Notes: generated by a model from the sequence alone, not told the origin. Shown: positions 27,206 to 35,783, numbered from the stretch's first letter. The stretch: DNA of 64,000 nucleotides from Rhodobacteraceae bacterium XHP0102 (GCA_025751475.1 JAOWLD010000001.1:744001-808000), one strand, 5' to 3'. Translations and numbers: made by a program.

Positions 27206-27748
27206 TTATTTCGCGGGGCCGATCATCATCACCATTTGGCGACCTTCCAGCTTGGGCATATTTTCGATTTTACCCACGCCTTCGATCTGTTCGGCCACAC
27301 GTTCCAGCAACTCGCGGCCCAATTGTTGGTGCGCCATTTCGCGGCCACGAAAGCGCAGCGTCACCTTCACCTTATCCCCATTCTCAAGGAATTTGATGGC
27401 ATCGCGCACCTTGCGGTCAAAATCGTGATCATCGGTGCCAGGCCGCATTTTGACCTCTTTGACCTCGATCACCTTTTGCTTTTTGCGGGCTTCGGCTTCG
27501 CGTTTCTGCTGTTCATATTTGAACTTGCCGAAATCCATGATTTTGCAAACGGGCGGTTCGGCATTGGGGGAGATTTCCACCAAATCCAATCCTGCCTCAT
27601 CGGCCAATTCCATTGCGTGTTCTGGGGTGACCACCCCAATATTCTCACCCTCTGCGCCAATCAGGCGAACTTCAGGGCAGCGGATGCGGTCGTTGACGCG
27701 CGGGCCAGTGTCACGGCTGGGCGGCGCATTATGGGGTCTGCGGGCTAT
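27206..27748 (-). CDS. infC: Translation initiation factor IF-3 (AUA start codon)
   Basis: A 180-residue IF-3, which keeps the 30S subunit free and checks start codons. The reading frame continues upstream of the first GTG (27634) with perfect IF-3 sequence (ARRPHNAPP...[10 protein letters not shown]), and the only sensible start is ATA at 27746-27748, with AGAAGGA 8 bases before it. Rare start codons on infC are known to give autoregulation, because IF-3 discriminates against them. The C-terminal domain ends [12 protein letters not shown]...[12 protein letters not shown]. Length is normal for the family with this start and too short without it. Confidence 0.93.
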   Translation of the reverse strand: MARRPHNAPPSRDTGPRVNDRIRCPEVRLIGAEGENIGVVTPEHAMELADEAGLDLVEISPNAEPPVCKIMDFGKFKYEQQKREAEARKKQKVIEVKEVKMRPGTDDHDFDRKVRDAIKFLENGDKVKVTLRFRGREMAHQQLGRELLERVAEQIEGVGKIENMPKLEGRQMVMMIGPAK

Positions 27749-27763
27749 GGGTTTTGTCCTTCT
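27746..27763 (-). promoter_or_regulatory. Ribosome binding site and ATA start of infC
   Basis: On the minus strand AGAAGGA (27757-27763) is followed after 8 bases by ATA (27746-27748). The site fixes this rare codon as the start. Confidence 0.8.
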
Positions 27764-27841
27764 GTGGTTGAGATCGAATGATGTGATAACCTACAGGTGC
27801 GCCTGCAAGCTTTCAAGAGGGGTTTGAAGAGCGCCGTTTGC

Positions 27842-28663
27842 TCAGTCAAGAAAGGCTTTCTCAACCACGTAATGCTGTGGATTGGAGTTGGCCCCTTCGA
27901 TCAGGCCATAGCCCTCAAGCATATCTTTGATCTCAAGGTTGAAGGCGAGATTGCCACAGACCATGGCGCGGTCACATTCGGGGCTGAGGGGCGGCACGCC
28001 CAAATCCTCGAATACGGTGCCTGCCCGCATCAAATCGGTGATACGGCCCATCTTGGGGCTGTCTTCGCGGGTGGTGGTGGGGTAGTAACGGATTTTCTCC
28101 GCGAACCCCTCGCCGATCAATTCGGCCAGCATCTCATCTTGTCTGATCTCCTCGATCAGGGTGCGGCCATAATCCAGCTCGGCCACCTCGCGGCAGGTGT
28201 GGGTGATGATGACCTCGTCATAATCTTCATAGGTTTGCGGCTCGCGCAGGAGGCTTGCGAAGGGGGCAAAGCCCGTGCCCGTGGCAAAGAACCAAATCCG
28301 CTTTCCAGGCAACAGCGCGTCATGTACCAATGTCCCCACGGGTTTGGGGCGCAGGATGATTTCATCCCCCACTTGGATATGTTGCAGCTTTGATGTCAGG
28401 GGGCCGTCTTGCACCTTGATGGAATAAAATTCCAATTCCTCATCCCACGAGGGCGAAGCGATAGAATAGGCGCGCAAAAGCGGCTTGCCATTATCGCCCA
28501 TCAAGCCAATCATCACAAACTCGCCCGACCGAAACCGCAGGCTGGCAGGTCGCGTCACGCGGAAGGAAAACAGCCGATCCGTCCAATGTTTCACAAAGGT
28601 CACGCGCTGCGCATCGGGCAGGGTGGGGGTGGCTTTGGGGAGGGTCGATGTTGCGTCTGTCAC
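27842..28663 (-). CDS. fpr: Ferredoxin--NADP reductase
   Basis: A 273-residue flavoprotein of the bacterial FPR family, moving electrons between NADPH and ferredoxin or flavodoxin. FAD-binding RAYSIASP and the NADP-side FATGTGFAPFASLLREP segment are clear; the C-terminus VVEKAFLD is typical of Rhodobacter FPR. The GTG at 28663 is chosen because it gives the N-terminus expected from Rhodobacter homologues (xTDAT...LPDAQRVT); an ATG at 28705 would add 14 residues. It lies downstream of the sulfate-assimilation genes on the same strand, so it may supply electrons to CysI through a ferredoxin. Confidence 0.92.
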   Translation of the reverse strand: MTDATSTLPKATPTLPDAQRVTFVKHWTDRLFSFRVTRPASLRFRSGEFVMIGLMGDNGKPLLRAYSIASPSWDEELEFYSIKVQDGPLTSKLQHIQVGDEIILRPKPVGTLVHDALLPGKRIWFFATGTGFAPFASLLREPQTYEDYDEVIITHTCREVAELDYGRTLIEEIRQDEMLAELIGEGFAEKIRYYPTTTREDSPKMGRITDLMRAGTVFEDLGVPPLSPECDRAMVCGNLAFNLEIKDMLEGYGLIEGANSNPQHYVVEKAFLD

Positions 28664-28747
28664 GTCACTTTGGCCTATGGTTCGGAACGGGCACAGCCCT
28701 AGCATATGCTCGCCGTTGTAAACTTTGATTTATGTCAGGAAAAGGCG

Positions 28748-29137
28748 CTATTCGCCGCGCAGACGATTTTGGTAATCATGCGCGCGCCAATCGGCGCGAA
28801 AGCGCCATGCCTGTTGTGGTTGCCTGCGGGCCAGATCAGCGCTGATTTCGACCTCGTCAAAACCCGCGCGCCGCGCCATGGCGTATTGATCCGCAATGAC
28901 GTGCCCCGCAGCGCGCAAGCGCCCCGAAAACCCCGCCATGCGCAGGCGTTTGGCCCATGTGAAGCCGCGACCATCGGCAAAGCTGCCAAAGGGAATGCAG
29001 ATCGCGCTGTGGCCTTGCGGTGTCTGGAGGGCCGCGTCAAACGCGGCGGGGTCGCTCAGTTCAACCATCTCTGCGGGCCGCGCCGCCTCTGGGGCAAAGC
29101 CCTGATCGGTGACGACAATATGGGGGGTGGTGTTCAT
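28748..29137 (-). CDS. DUF934 family protein (sulfite-reduction associated)
   Basis: A 129-residue soluble protein of the DUF934 family (COG3749), found almost always next to sulfite reductase and APS reductase genes. Visible family features are the central SAICIPFGSFADGRGFTWAKRLR and the following GHVIADQYAMARRAGFDEVEI. No cofactor motif is seen. The ATG at 29137 is 11 bases after cysH ends. A role in sulfite reduction is inferred from persistent neighbourhood only. Confidence 0.82.
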   Translation of the reverse strand: MNTTPHIVVTDQGFAPEAARPAEMVELSDPAAFDAALQTPQGHSAICIPFGSFADGRGFTWAKRLRMAGFSGRLRAAGHVIADQYAMARRAGFDEVEISADLARRQPQQAWRFRADWRAHDYQNRLRGE

Positions 29138-29148
29138 GATCTTTCCTT

Positions 29149-29889
29149 TCACGCCACGTTGCGGCGGATAATTTTGCCATCCACAAAATGGATGCCGCAT
29201 TCCTCTTTGGTCTGTCCACGCCATCGGCCCGCGCGCGGGTCTTCGCCTGCGGCAACAGGGCTGGTGCAGGGGGCGCAGCCAATCGAAGGGTAGCCCCGCG
29301 CCACAAGCGGATGACGGGGCAGGCGGTTATTGGTGATATAGTCCTGCACATCCGCGCGCGCCCAATGGGCCAACGGATTGATTTTGATCCTGATGTCGCC
29401 CTCATTCTCGAAGAAGTCCAACGCCGCGCGGCTTGTCGCTTGAAAGCGTTTGCGCCCCGTGATCCACGCGTCAAACGGGGCCAGCGCATGATCAAGCGGC
29501 ACTGTCTTGCGCATGGCGCAGCAGGCATCGGGGTTGGTTTTATGCAAATCCCCTTGCGGGTCGGCGGCCGATATCATCGTGCGGCTTGCATGGATGCGGC
29601 GCACATCCAAAAGGCCCAGATGATCTGCCAAGTCGCTTTGATAGGTTAAGGTTTCGGGAAAGAGCATTTCGGTGTCGATGAACAAGACGGGTGTTCTGCG
29701 ATCAATCACGGACACCATGTGTAACAACACAACCGACTCTGCCCCAAAAGAGGACACCAAGGCCACCCGCCCGCAATCCGCATCTTTCAATGCGTGCTCC
29801 AATACGGTCGTGGCACCGTGTTTGGCATAGCGGTGGTTCAAGGCGGCGACACGATCCGCGACACGGCCCCATGGTTCAGGCGGCTGCAT
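29149..29889 (-). CDS. cysH: Adenylyl-sulfate (APS) reductase, thioredoxin-dependent
   Basis: A 246-residue assimilatory reductase producing sulfite. It has the 4Fe-4S cysteine pairs CC at 123-124 and CxxC at 205/208, which mark APS rather than PAPS reductases, and the catalytic Cys231 in ECGIH. The substrate loop SSFGAESVVLLH is present. Its start lies within the 3' end of cysI (14-base overlap), so translation is coupled. ATP sulfurylase genes are not in the window. Confidence 0.93.
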   Translation of the reverse strand: MQPPEPWGRVADRVAALNHRYAKHGATTVLEHALKDADCGRVALVSSFGAESVVLLHMVSVIDRRTPVLFIDTEMLFPETLTYQSDLADHLGLLDVRRIHASRTMISAADPQGDLHKTNPDACCAMRKTVPLDHALAPFDAWITGRKRFQATSRAALDFFENEGDIRIKINPLAHWARADVQDYITNNRLPRHPLVARGYPSIGCAPCTSPVAAGEDPRAGRWRGQTKEECGIHFVDGKIIRRNVA

Positions 29890-31534
29890 GATGCGCGCCC
29901 TCCTCTGGGTACAGGGCGGCTTTGAAGGGCGCTGCGCCAAGGCGGCGATAGGTGTCGATGAACCGCTCGCCCGAATGCGCACGCAACGCCAGATAGGCGC
30001 GCAACAGACGCTCTAACGCAGGGATCAGCGCATCGGCAGAAAATCCAGGGCCCGCGCGCGCGCCAATTGCGGCCGCCTCGCTGTGATCGCCGCCAAGGGT
30101 GATTTGGTAATTCTCGACCCCTGCACGATCCAAGCCCAAAATCCCAATATGGCCCACATGGTGATGCCCGCAGGCATTGATGCAGCCTGAAATTTTGATT
30201 TTCAGCGCGCCAATCTCTTCCTCTAGCCCGATATCGTGAAAATGCGTGGCGATCTCTTGTGCGATGGGGATAGAGCGCGCCGTGGCCAAGGCGCAGTAAT
30301 CCATGCCAGGGCAGGCGATGATATCCGAGATTTTCCCGATATTGGCCGTGGCCAGACCCGCCGCCTTCAGGCGTTGATAGAGATCAGGCAGGGCCGCGCG
30401 TGGAATATGGGGTAGGATCACGTTTTGCTCATGGCTGATGCGCAGCTCATCATGGCCATAGGTTTCGGCAAGATCGGCCAAAACCTCCATCTGCGCGGCG
30501 GTGGCATCCCCAGGCGTTGCGCCATGGGATTTCATTGACACCGTCACAATCGCATAATCAGGGTGGCGATGATCTGTGACGTTGCTGTCCATAAAGGCGC
30601 GCAAAGCGGGGCTTAGGGTTGGGGCGCTGTCGCCGCCTGTGATAAATTCAGGGGGCGCAAAATGGCCGCGAATTTCCGCCAACAGGCGTTGATCAACCCC
30701 TTTGAATGCGGCGCGGCGCGAGATGAACTCATCTTCGACAAGGCGTTTGATCTCGTCCAAACCTGTCTCATGGAGGGTGATCTTGATGCGGGCCTTGTAT
30801 TTATTATCCCGCCGCCCGATCAGGTTATAAACCGCCACAATCGCCTCGATATAAGGCAGAAGATCTGCCTCAGGCAGAAAATCCACCAGAACCTTACCGA
30901 TCATCGGCGTGCGGCCCAAGCCGCCCCCGACCAAGACCTGATAACCAATCTCGCCTGCGCGCGCGACAATGCGCAGGCCGATATCATGGGCGGCCGTGAC
31001 CGCGCGGTCATTGGGGCTGCCTGTTACGGCAATTTTGAATTTGCGGGGCAGGAATTGAAATTCGGGATGATCGGTTGACCATTGGCGGATCAATTCCGCC
31101 ACGGGGCGGGGATCGGCAATCTCATCCGCGGCGGCCCCTGCAAAATGGTCAGCGGTGACATTGCGCACCGTATTCCCCGAAGTTTGGATGGCGTGCAGGC
31201 CGACCTCGGCCAAAGCATCTAAGATATCGGGCACATCCTCCAATTTGGGCCAATTGAATTGGATGTTTTGGCGTGTTGTGAAATGGCCATAGCCCTTATC
31301 CCATTGCCGCGCGACCCGCGCCAAGGCGCGCATCTGTGCCGAGTTGAGGGTGCCATAGGGGATCGCCACGCGCAGCATATAGGCGTGCAGCTGTAGATAT
31401 AGCCCATTCATCAAGCGCAGGGGTTTAAACTCATCTTCGGTCAATTCGCCCGACAGACGGCGGGCCACTTGCGCGCGGAATTGCGCGTTGCGCGCGCGCA
31501 GGAAATTTTCGTCAAATTCACTATAGCGATACAT
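29876..31534 (-). CDS. cysI: Sulfite reductase hemoprotein (nitrite/sulfite reductase family)
   Basis: A 552-residue siroheme/4Fe-4S enzyme reducing sulfite to sulfide. Cluster and siroheme cysteines are Cys408, 414, 451 and 455 (ACPGMDYC and SGCINACG). Two ferredoxin-like half domains and two siroheme domains occur in the usual order. No flavoprotein CysJ is encoded nearby; with fpr in the same cluster, ferredoxin is the likely electron donor. The ATG at 31534 is 5 bases after the DUF2849 gene stop. CysG for siroheme synthesis is encoded just upstream. Nitrite reduction cannot be excluded from sequence, but the neighbours favour sulfite. Confidence 0.92.
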   Translation of the reverse strand: MYRYSEFDENFLRARNAQFRAQVARRLSGELTEDEFKPLRLMNGLYLQLHAYMLRVAIPYGTLNSAQMRALARVARQWDKGYGHFTTRQNIQFNWPKLEDVPDILDALAEVGLHAIQTSGNTVRNVTADHFAGAAADEIADPRPVAELIRQWSTDHPEFQFLPRKFKIAVTGSPNDRAVTAAHDIGLRIVARAGEIGYQVLVGGGLGRTPMIGKVLVDFLPEADLLPYIEAIVAVYNLIGRRDNKYKARIKITLHETGLDEIKRLVEDEFISRRAAFKGVDQRLLAEIRGHFAPPEFITGGDSAPTLSPALRAFMDSNVTDHRHPDYAIVTVSMKSHGATPGDATAAQMEVLADLAETYGHDELRISHEQNVILPHIPRAALPDLYQRLKAAGLATANIGKISDIIACPGMDYCALATARSIPIAQEIATHFHDIGLEEEIGALKIKISGCINACGHHHVGHIGILGLDRAGVENYQITLGGDHSEAAAIGARAGPGFSADALIPALERLLRAYLALRAHSGERFIDTYRRLGAAPFKAALYPEEGAHHAAA

Positions 31535-31539
31535 CTGCC

Positions 31540-31842
31540 TTACCCTTGCGCTTGTTCTTGTTTGCCATGGGGATAGTTTGAGGGGCCGCGCATCCGAAAG
31601 GCCTCGCGAAAATGCGCGGGCGCTGGCCCAGTCTCGGTTGGGATTGCATCGACCAGATAGGGGCCGACCACCAGATCGCTTTGCGCAAAGGCCGTTGCAA
31701 GTGCGGCCTCGGCTGTGGCGCTCTCGGTGAAAATCACTGCATCGGTGATGGCCCGCGCCCATCTTTGGTCGGCCGCCCAATAGACCACATCCCCAAGGCG
31801 TAGGTCATTTGCGGTCAGAATTTTGGAATAATCACGGCTCAT
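31540..31842 (-). CDS. DUF2849 family protein
   Basis: A 100-residue protein of the DUF2849 family: KILTANDLRLGDVVYWAADQRW at the N-terminus, then an AxxTDAVIFTESATAEAAL segment and VGPYLVDA. Such proteins are nearly always encoded between siroheme synthase and the sulfite reductase hemoprotein, as here: the start overlaps the cysG stop by 4 bases and the stop is 5 bases before cysI. No catalytic motif is visible. It could be an assembly or regulatory factor for the reductase; this is inference. Confidence 0.85.
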   Translation of the reverse strand: MSRDYSKILTANDLRLGDVVYWAADQRWARAITDAVIFTESATAEAALATAFAQSDLVVGPYLVDAIPTETGPAPAHFREAFRMRGPSNYPHGKQEQAQG

Positions 31843-33236
31843 AACGCAATCTCCGCTTTGAGAGGGGGGAGGGCCTTGCGCGCGGCGCGCGGCGCAAGCC
31901 CATATAGGATCACCGCAGGCGCGCCTTTCCCCTCGGCCTCTATGGCCTGGGCGAGATGTGCCAGATCGGTGTCGATGACATGGGTGTCGGCGCGGCTTGC
32001 GTGTTCGACCACAGTGACGGGCGTGTCGCGCCGCGCGCCATGCATCAAGAGCCGCCCTTGGATAAAGCGCGCACCGCGCTTGCCCATATAGATCGCCGCC
32101 ACCTCGCCGCTGCGCGCAAGGCCGCGCCAATCATGCTCGGCAAAGCCCGCCACATCATGGCCCGTGAGAAATCGCAGCGCGGAATTGCGCCCCCGTTTGG
32201 TCAGGCTTTGTCCGATTTGCGCAGAGGCGGCGCTTGCAGCCGTGATGCCTGGGATGATCGACCATGGGATATCGGCATCGCAAAGCGCGTCAATCTCATC
32301 ATCCAAGCGGCCATAGACGCATGGATCGCCCGCTTTGAGGCGCACCACCTTTGCGCCCGCGCGTGCATGATCCACCATGAGTGCGCAGATATCTTCCTGC
32401 TTCATCGCGGGGCCAAAGCCCGTTTTCCCAGCATCAATCAGCACCGCCTCGCGCCGTGCAAGTTCAAGAATTTGTGGCGAAATCAGGCGGTCATGGATCA
32501 CCACCTCGGCCTCATCCAGCGCCTTGCGCGCCTTGAGGGTCAAGAGTTCGGGGTCACCTGGACCTGCGCCCACCAAAAGCACCTCGCCGATTGAGGCGGT
32601 GGCGTTTTGGCTCTCTGCCAGCAGGGCCTCAAGCGCGGCCTCAAGGCCCGCTTCGCCCTCAGTCGCAAAGGCACGCGGCGCGATTTGATCATAATAGCGC
32701 GCCCAAAATCCGCGCCGTGCGGCCCCTTCGGGAAGGATATCGACCTTGGGGCGGAAGGATTTGGCCACACGCGCAAAAATTCCAAGGGCAGGGCTTAAGC
32801 GCTCCTCCAAGTCGCGCTTGATCCGCCGCGCAAGAACGGGGGCGGCGCCCTCGGTGCCGATGGCAATCGTCACGGGGTCACGATCGACAATAGCGGGGGT
32901 GATGAAATCCGATGCTTCGAGATTATCGACCCAATTCACCAATGCCCCATCCGCGCGGGCCAAGCGCATGACACGGGCATCTTCGGCATTGTCATCATTG
33001 GCGGCGTAAAAGAGGGCCGTGCAAAACGCATCCCCTGCCGCAAGCGCACGCTTGATCAAGGTGATCTTGCCCTTGGCGGCCAAATCCAAAACCGCAGGGG
33101 CAGGGTCCGCCGCAAAGACCCAAATGCGCGCTTGGGTTTTGAGCAGCAAGCGCAATTTGGCCAGTGCGCATTCGCCACCGCCCGACACGACCACACGCCG
33201 TCCTGCAAGATTGAGGAAAATGGGAAAATGCTGCAT
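31839..33236 (-). CDS. cysG: Siroheme synthase (SirC-SUMT fusion)
   Basis: A 465-residue fusion. The N-terminal part (1 to about 205) is the precorrin-2 dehydrogenase/ferrochelatase with GGGECALAKL nucleotide loop; the C-terminal part is uroporphyrinogen-III C-methyltransferase with GAGPGDPELLTLKA and VVRLKAGDPCVYGR. Together they convert uroporphyrinogen III to siroheme, the cofactor of CysI. It leads the operon cysG-DUF2849-cysI-cysH-DUF934 and starts with an ACGGAGG ribosome site. The upstream gap is shared with a divergent Lrp regulator gene and contains a palindrome. Confidence 0.94.
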   Translation of the reverse strand: MQHFPIFLNLAGRRVVVSGGGECALAKLRLLLKTQARIWVFAADPAPAVLDLAAKGKITLIKRALAAGDAFCTALFYAANDDNAEDARVMRLARADGALVNWVDNLEASDFITPAIVDRDPVTIAIGTEGAAPVLARRIKRDLEERLSPALGIFARVAKSFRPKVDILPEGAARRGFWARYYDQIAPRAFATEGEAGLEAALEALLAESQNATASIGEVLLVGAGPGDPELLTLKARKALDEAEVVIHDRLISPQILELARREAVLIDAGKTGFGPAMKQEDICALMVDHARAGAKVVRLKAGDPCVYGRLDDEIDALCDADIPWSIIPGITAASAASAQIGQSLTKRGRNSALRFLTGHDVAGFAEHDWRGLARSGEVAAIYMGKRGARFIQGRLLMHGARRDTPVTVVEHASRADTHVIDTDLAHLAQAIEAEGKGAPAVILYGLAPRAARKALPPLKAEIAL

Positions 33237-33272
33237 GGCCTGACCTCCGTGATTTCCACATCGATATAGAAC

Positions 33273-33286
33273 AATTTCCTGAAATT
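33273..33286. promoter_or_regulatory. Palindrome in the cysG/lrp divergent gap
   Basis: AATTTC, CT, GAAATT form a perfect inverted repeat of 6-2-6 bases, 37-50 bases before the cysG start. It is AT-rich, like Lrp/AsnC operators, and lies between the sulfate operon and the regulator gene. Function is inferred from symmetry and position. Confidence 0.4.
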
Positions 33287-33373
33287 TGGCAGATACACCT
33301 TGCAAATAGGGACATATGTTCGTTAATCCTTTCACATCAGTTTTCCCTGTTCTGCGGAAGAAAGGCTTTCCGA

Positions 33374-33853
33374 ATGACTGTTCAAATAGATGAGACGGAT
33401 CGAAAAATCCTTGCGGTGCTGCAAGAGGATGCAAGCCTGTCTTTGGATGAAATCGCGCGCCGTGTGGGCTCGTCCAAGACGCCTGTTTGGACGCGGATTC
33501 GCCGTATGAAAGAGGCGGGAATCATCGGGCGGCATACGGTGGAATTGGATGCGGATGCCTTGGGGCTTGAGGCGTGTTTCTTTGTGCTGATCCGCACATC
33601 CGAACATGATGCCGCGTGGCAAAAGGCATTTTTGCGCAGTCTGAAGGCCCGCCCCGAAGTGTTGGAGGCGCATCGCCTTGCAGGGGAGATTGACTATATT
33701 TTGAAGGTGCGGGTGCGCAATGCGCGCGCCTATGACGCCTTTTATCAGGCCTTGATTTCAGAGGTGAAAATCTACAACGTCACAGCATTGCTTTCGATGG
33801 AGGAGATTAAATCCACCTCCATGTTGCCTTTGGGATTGGCCGAGGTGAAATGA
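33374..33853 (+). CDS. Lrp/AsnC family transcriptional regulator
   Basis: A 159-residue regulator: N-terminal winged helix-turn-helix (LDEIARRVGSSKTPVWTRIRRM, about 25-46) and a C-terminal RAM/AsnC ligand domain (about 70-145). Such proteins bind amino acids and control their metabolism. It is transcribed divergently from the sulfate-assimilation operon, 137 bases from cysG, so control of cysteine or sulfur genes is a reasonable inference. Its stop overlaps the start of the DUF3445 gene (ATGA), linking the two. Confidence 0.9.
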   Translation: MTVQIDETDRKILAVLQEDASLSLDEIARRVGSSKTPVWTRIRRMKEAGIIGRHTVELDADALGLEACFFVLIRTSEHDAAWQKAFLRSLKARPEVLEAHRLAGEIDYILKVRVRNARAYDAFYQALISEVKIYNVTALLSMEEIKSTSMLPLGLAEVK

Positions 33854-34674
33854 TCTCAGACCTAGATTTATCCGCCCCGATTTTGCACGATCACTTGCCA
33901 AGCGCGCCGTGGATGGCCGAGGCCACCCGCCGCCTGCCAGGGGTGCAGCCTGTGCCGATGTCGGATTGGCTGATCCGTGATGAACGCTATGGCGCACAAA
34001 TGGCCTTGCGCGATCATCTGTTGGCGGTGCATCGCGCGCGGGTGTTTGAATGCGAAACGGGGGCGGAAGCCGCCTGTGCCGAGTTGCGCGATCTGGTGGT
34101 CGCGCATCTGCCCGATGGATTTATGCGGGAGGGCAGGGTGATCACCCGCCCTGACGGGGTGCAGGTAGATTTGGACGCGGATCACCCGCTGATTGTCGCG
34201 GCCCGTTTGGTGCAGGAAGATTTGTGCATTCTGACCCGTGATGCCACACAAGGCGAGCATTTGCTGAGTGCGGCGGTGCTGTGCTTTCCCGCCAGTTGGA
34301 CATTGGCGGAAAAAATCGGGCGGCCTTTGACCGCGATCCATATCCCCGTTGAAAAATACGATGATGTTATGGCCAAGCGGGTGCAGCGTTTGTTCGATAT
34401 GGTGCGGGTGGATCAACCGTTGTGGCGGCAGAATGCGCTTTTTTACCAAAACCCCGCCCTGTTTCAGCCCGCCTCCGAGGCGCAACCACGCAAAACCCCT
34501 GAACGGCGGCCTGAATTTCTCCGCTCGGAGCGGCAGGTGATCCTGCGCTTGCCTGTCACGGGGGCAATGGTGTTTTCGATCCACACATGGGTGCTGCCCT
34601 TTGGGCAGTTGAGCGCTGACCAGATCGAAGGTTTGGCCACCCATCCCGTGCATTACGCGGGGCGTTCGGTGTAA
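33850..34674 (+). CDS. DUF3445 family protein (heme-dependent oxidative N-demethylase-like)
   Basis: A 274-residue soluble protein of the DUF3445 family, with the recognisable DHPLIVAARLVQEDLCIL, FPASWTLAEKIGRPLTAIH and HIPVEKYDDVMAKRVQRLF segments and the late SIHTWVLPFGQL. Some relatives are annotated as subunits of heme-dependent amine N-demethylases or dimethylamine monooxygenase-type enzymes; no partner subunits are encoded nearby, so the substrate here is unknown. It overlaps the Lrp gene by 4 bases and ends 4 bases before the convergent dCTP deaminase gene. Confidence 0.8.
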   Translation: MISDLDLSAPILHDHLPSAPWMAEATRRLPGVQPVPMSDWLIRDERYGAQMALRDHLLAVHRARVFECETGAEAACAELRDLVVAHLPDGFMREGRVITRPDGVQVDLDADHPLIVAARLVQEDLCILTRDATQGEHLLSAAVLCFPASWTLAEKIGRPLTAIHIPVEKYDDVMAKRVQRLFDMVRVDQPLWRQNALFYQNPALFQPASEAQPRKTPERRPEFLRSERQVILRLPVTGAMVFSIHTWVLPFGQLSADQIEGLATHPVHYAGRSV

Positions 34675-34677
34675 GGC

Positions 34678-35754
34678 TTATTTGAAATGCTTGGACAGTT
34701 TTAGCCCTTGCCCTTGATAGTTCGAGGCAATCTCGCGGCCATAAAGCGTGCTGGGCAGGCTTGCCATACGTTCGTAAACCAAACGTCCGACCACCTGCCC
34801 ATGTTCCAGCACAAAGGGCGCCTCGTGGCAGCGCACCTCAAGCACCCCGCGCGCGGGTTGGCCGTGACCAAAGCCTGGATCAAAGAAGCCCGCATAATGC
34901 ACGCGGAATTCGCCGACCATGGCGAGATAGGGTGACATTTCCGCCGCGCAATCGGGCGGGATCGATACTTCCTCGCGGCTGACGAGGATGTAAAACGCGC
35001 CGGGATCAAGGATGATACGGCCCTGCTCCGTATGGATTTCTTCCCAAAAATCGCGCGCGTCATAGGCCCCGATGCGATCAAGATCAATCACGCCTGTATG
35101 CGGTTTGGCGCGATACCCGACAAGGGTGCTGTTCTCGCGCTTTAGGTCAACCGAGAACCCCAATCCTTCGTCAATCACGGCAGTCTCGCCCGAGACAAGC
35201 GGGCTTTCTGCATGGCGCGCGCGCAATTCATCATCGCTCAAGACCGCTTGCCCTTGGCGAAAGCGGATTTGATTCAGCCGCGCGCCCGCACGCACCAGAA
35301 CCGAGAAACTGCGCGGGCATATTTCGGCGTAAAGCGGCCCTGCGTAGCCGTCCGTGATGCGATCAAATTCCGTGCCGCTGTCGGTGATGGTGCGGGTCAA
35401 GAGATCAAGCCGACCGGTGGAGCTTTTGGCATTGGCGACCGCGCTGATCCCTGCGGGCAGGTTCAGGCCTTCCATCAATGGCACCACATAAACGCAGCCC
35501 TTTTCCAACACCGCGCCTGCGCTGATGTCGATTTTATGCATCTCAAATTCGGCCAAGCGATCCGCAACACTGGCCCCTTTGCCTGCCAGAAAGGAGGCGC
35601 GCACGCGATAGGCCACCGCGCCAAGGCGCAGATCAAGGCTTGCGGGCTGCACTTGGGTCGCTGCGGGCGGTTCGGTCATTGTGATTTGGCCAGAAGCAAT
35701 CATCGCCTCGATCGCATGATCGGGCAACACGCCCCGTGTTTCATCTGTCACCAT
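34678..35754 (-). CDS. dCTP deaminase, two-domain form
   Basis: A 358-residue protein of the long 2'-deoxycytidine 5'-triphosphate deaminase family, nearly twice the length of E. coli Dcd (193). Two related beta-rich halves are visible: the first with VANAKSSTGRLDLLTRTITD and the second around ILVSREEVSIPPDCAAEM and HYAGFFDPGFG. It makes dUTP for thymidylate synthesis. The ATG at 35754 has AGGGAGGG upstream. The tRNA-Pro gene lies just upstream on the same strand. It is convergent with the DUF3445 gene, 4 bases apart. Confidence 0.85.
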   Translation of the reverse strand: MVTDETRGVLPDHAIEAMIASGQITMTEPPAATQVQPASLDLRLGAVAYRVRASFLAGKGASVADRLAEFEMHKIDISAGAVLEKGCVYVVPLMEGLNLPAGISAVANAKSSTGRLDLLTRTITDSGTEFDRITDGYAGPLYAEICPRSFSVLVRAGARLNQIRFRQGQAVLSDDELRARHAESPLVSGETAVIDEGLGFSVDLKRENSTLVGYRAKPHTGVIDLDRIGAYDARDFWEEIHTEQGRIILDPGAFYILVSREEVSIPPDCAAEMSPYLAMVGEFRVHYAGFFDPGFGHGQPARGVLEVRCHEAPFVLEHGQVVGRLVYERMASLPSTLYGREIASNYQGQGLKLSKHFK

Positions 35755-35783
35755 TGCACACCCTCCCTGAGGTCTGACCCAAG

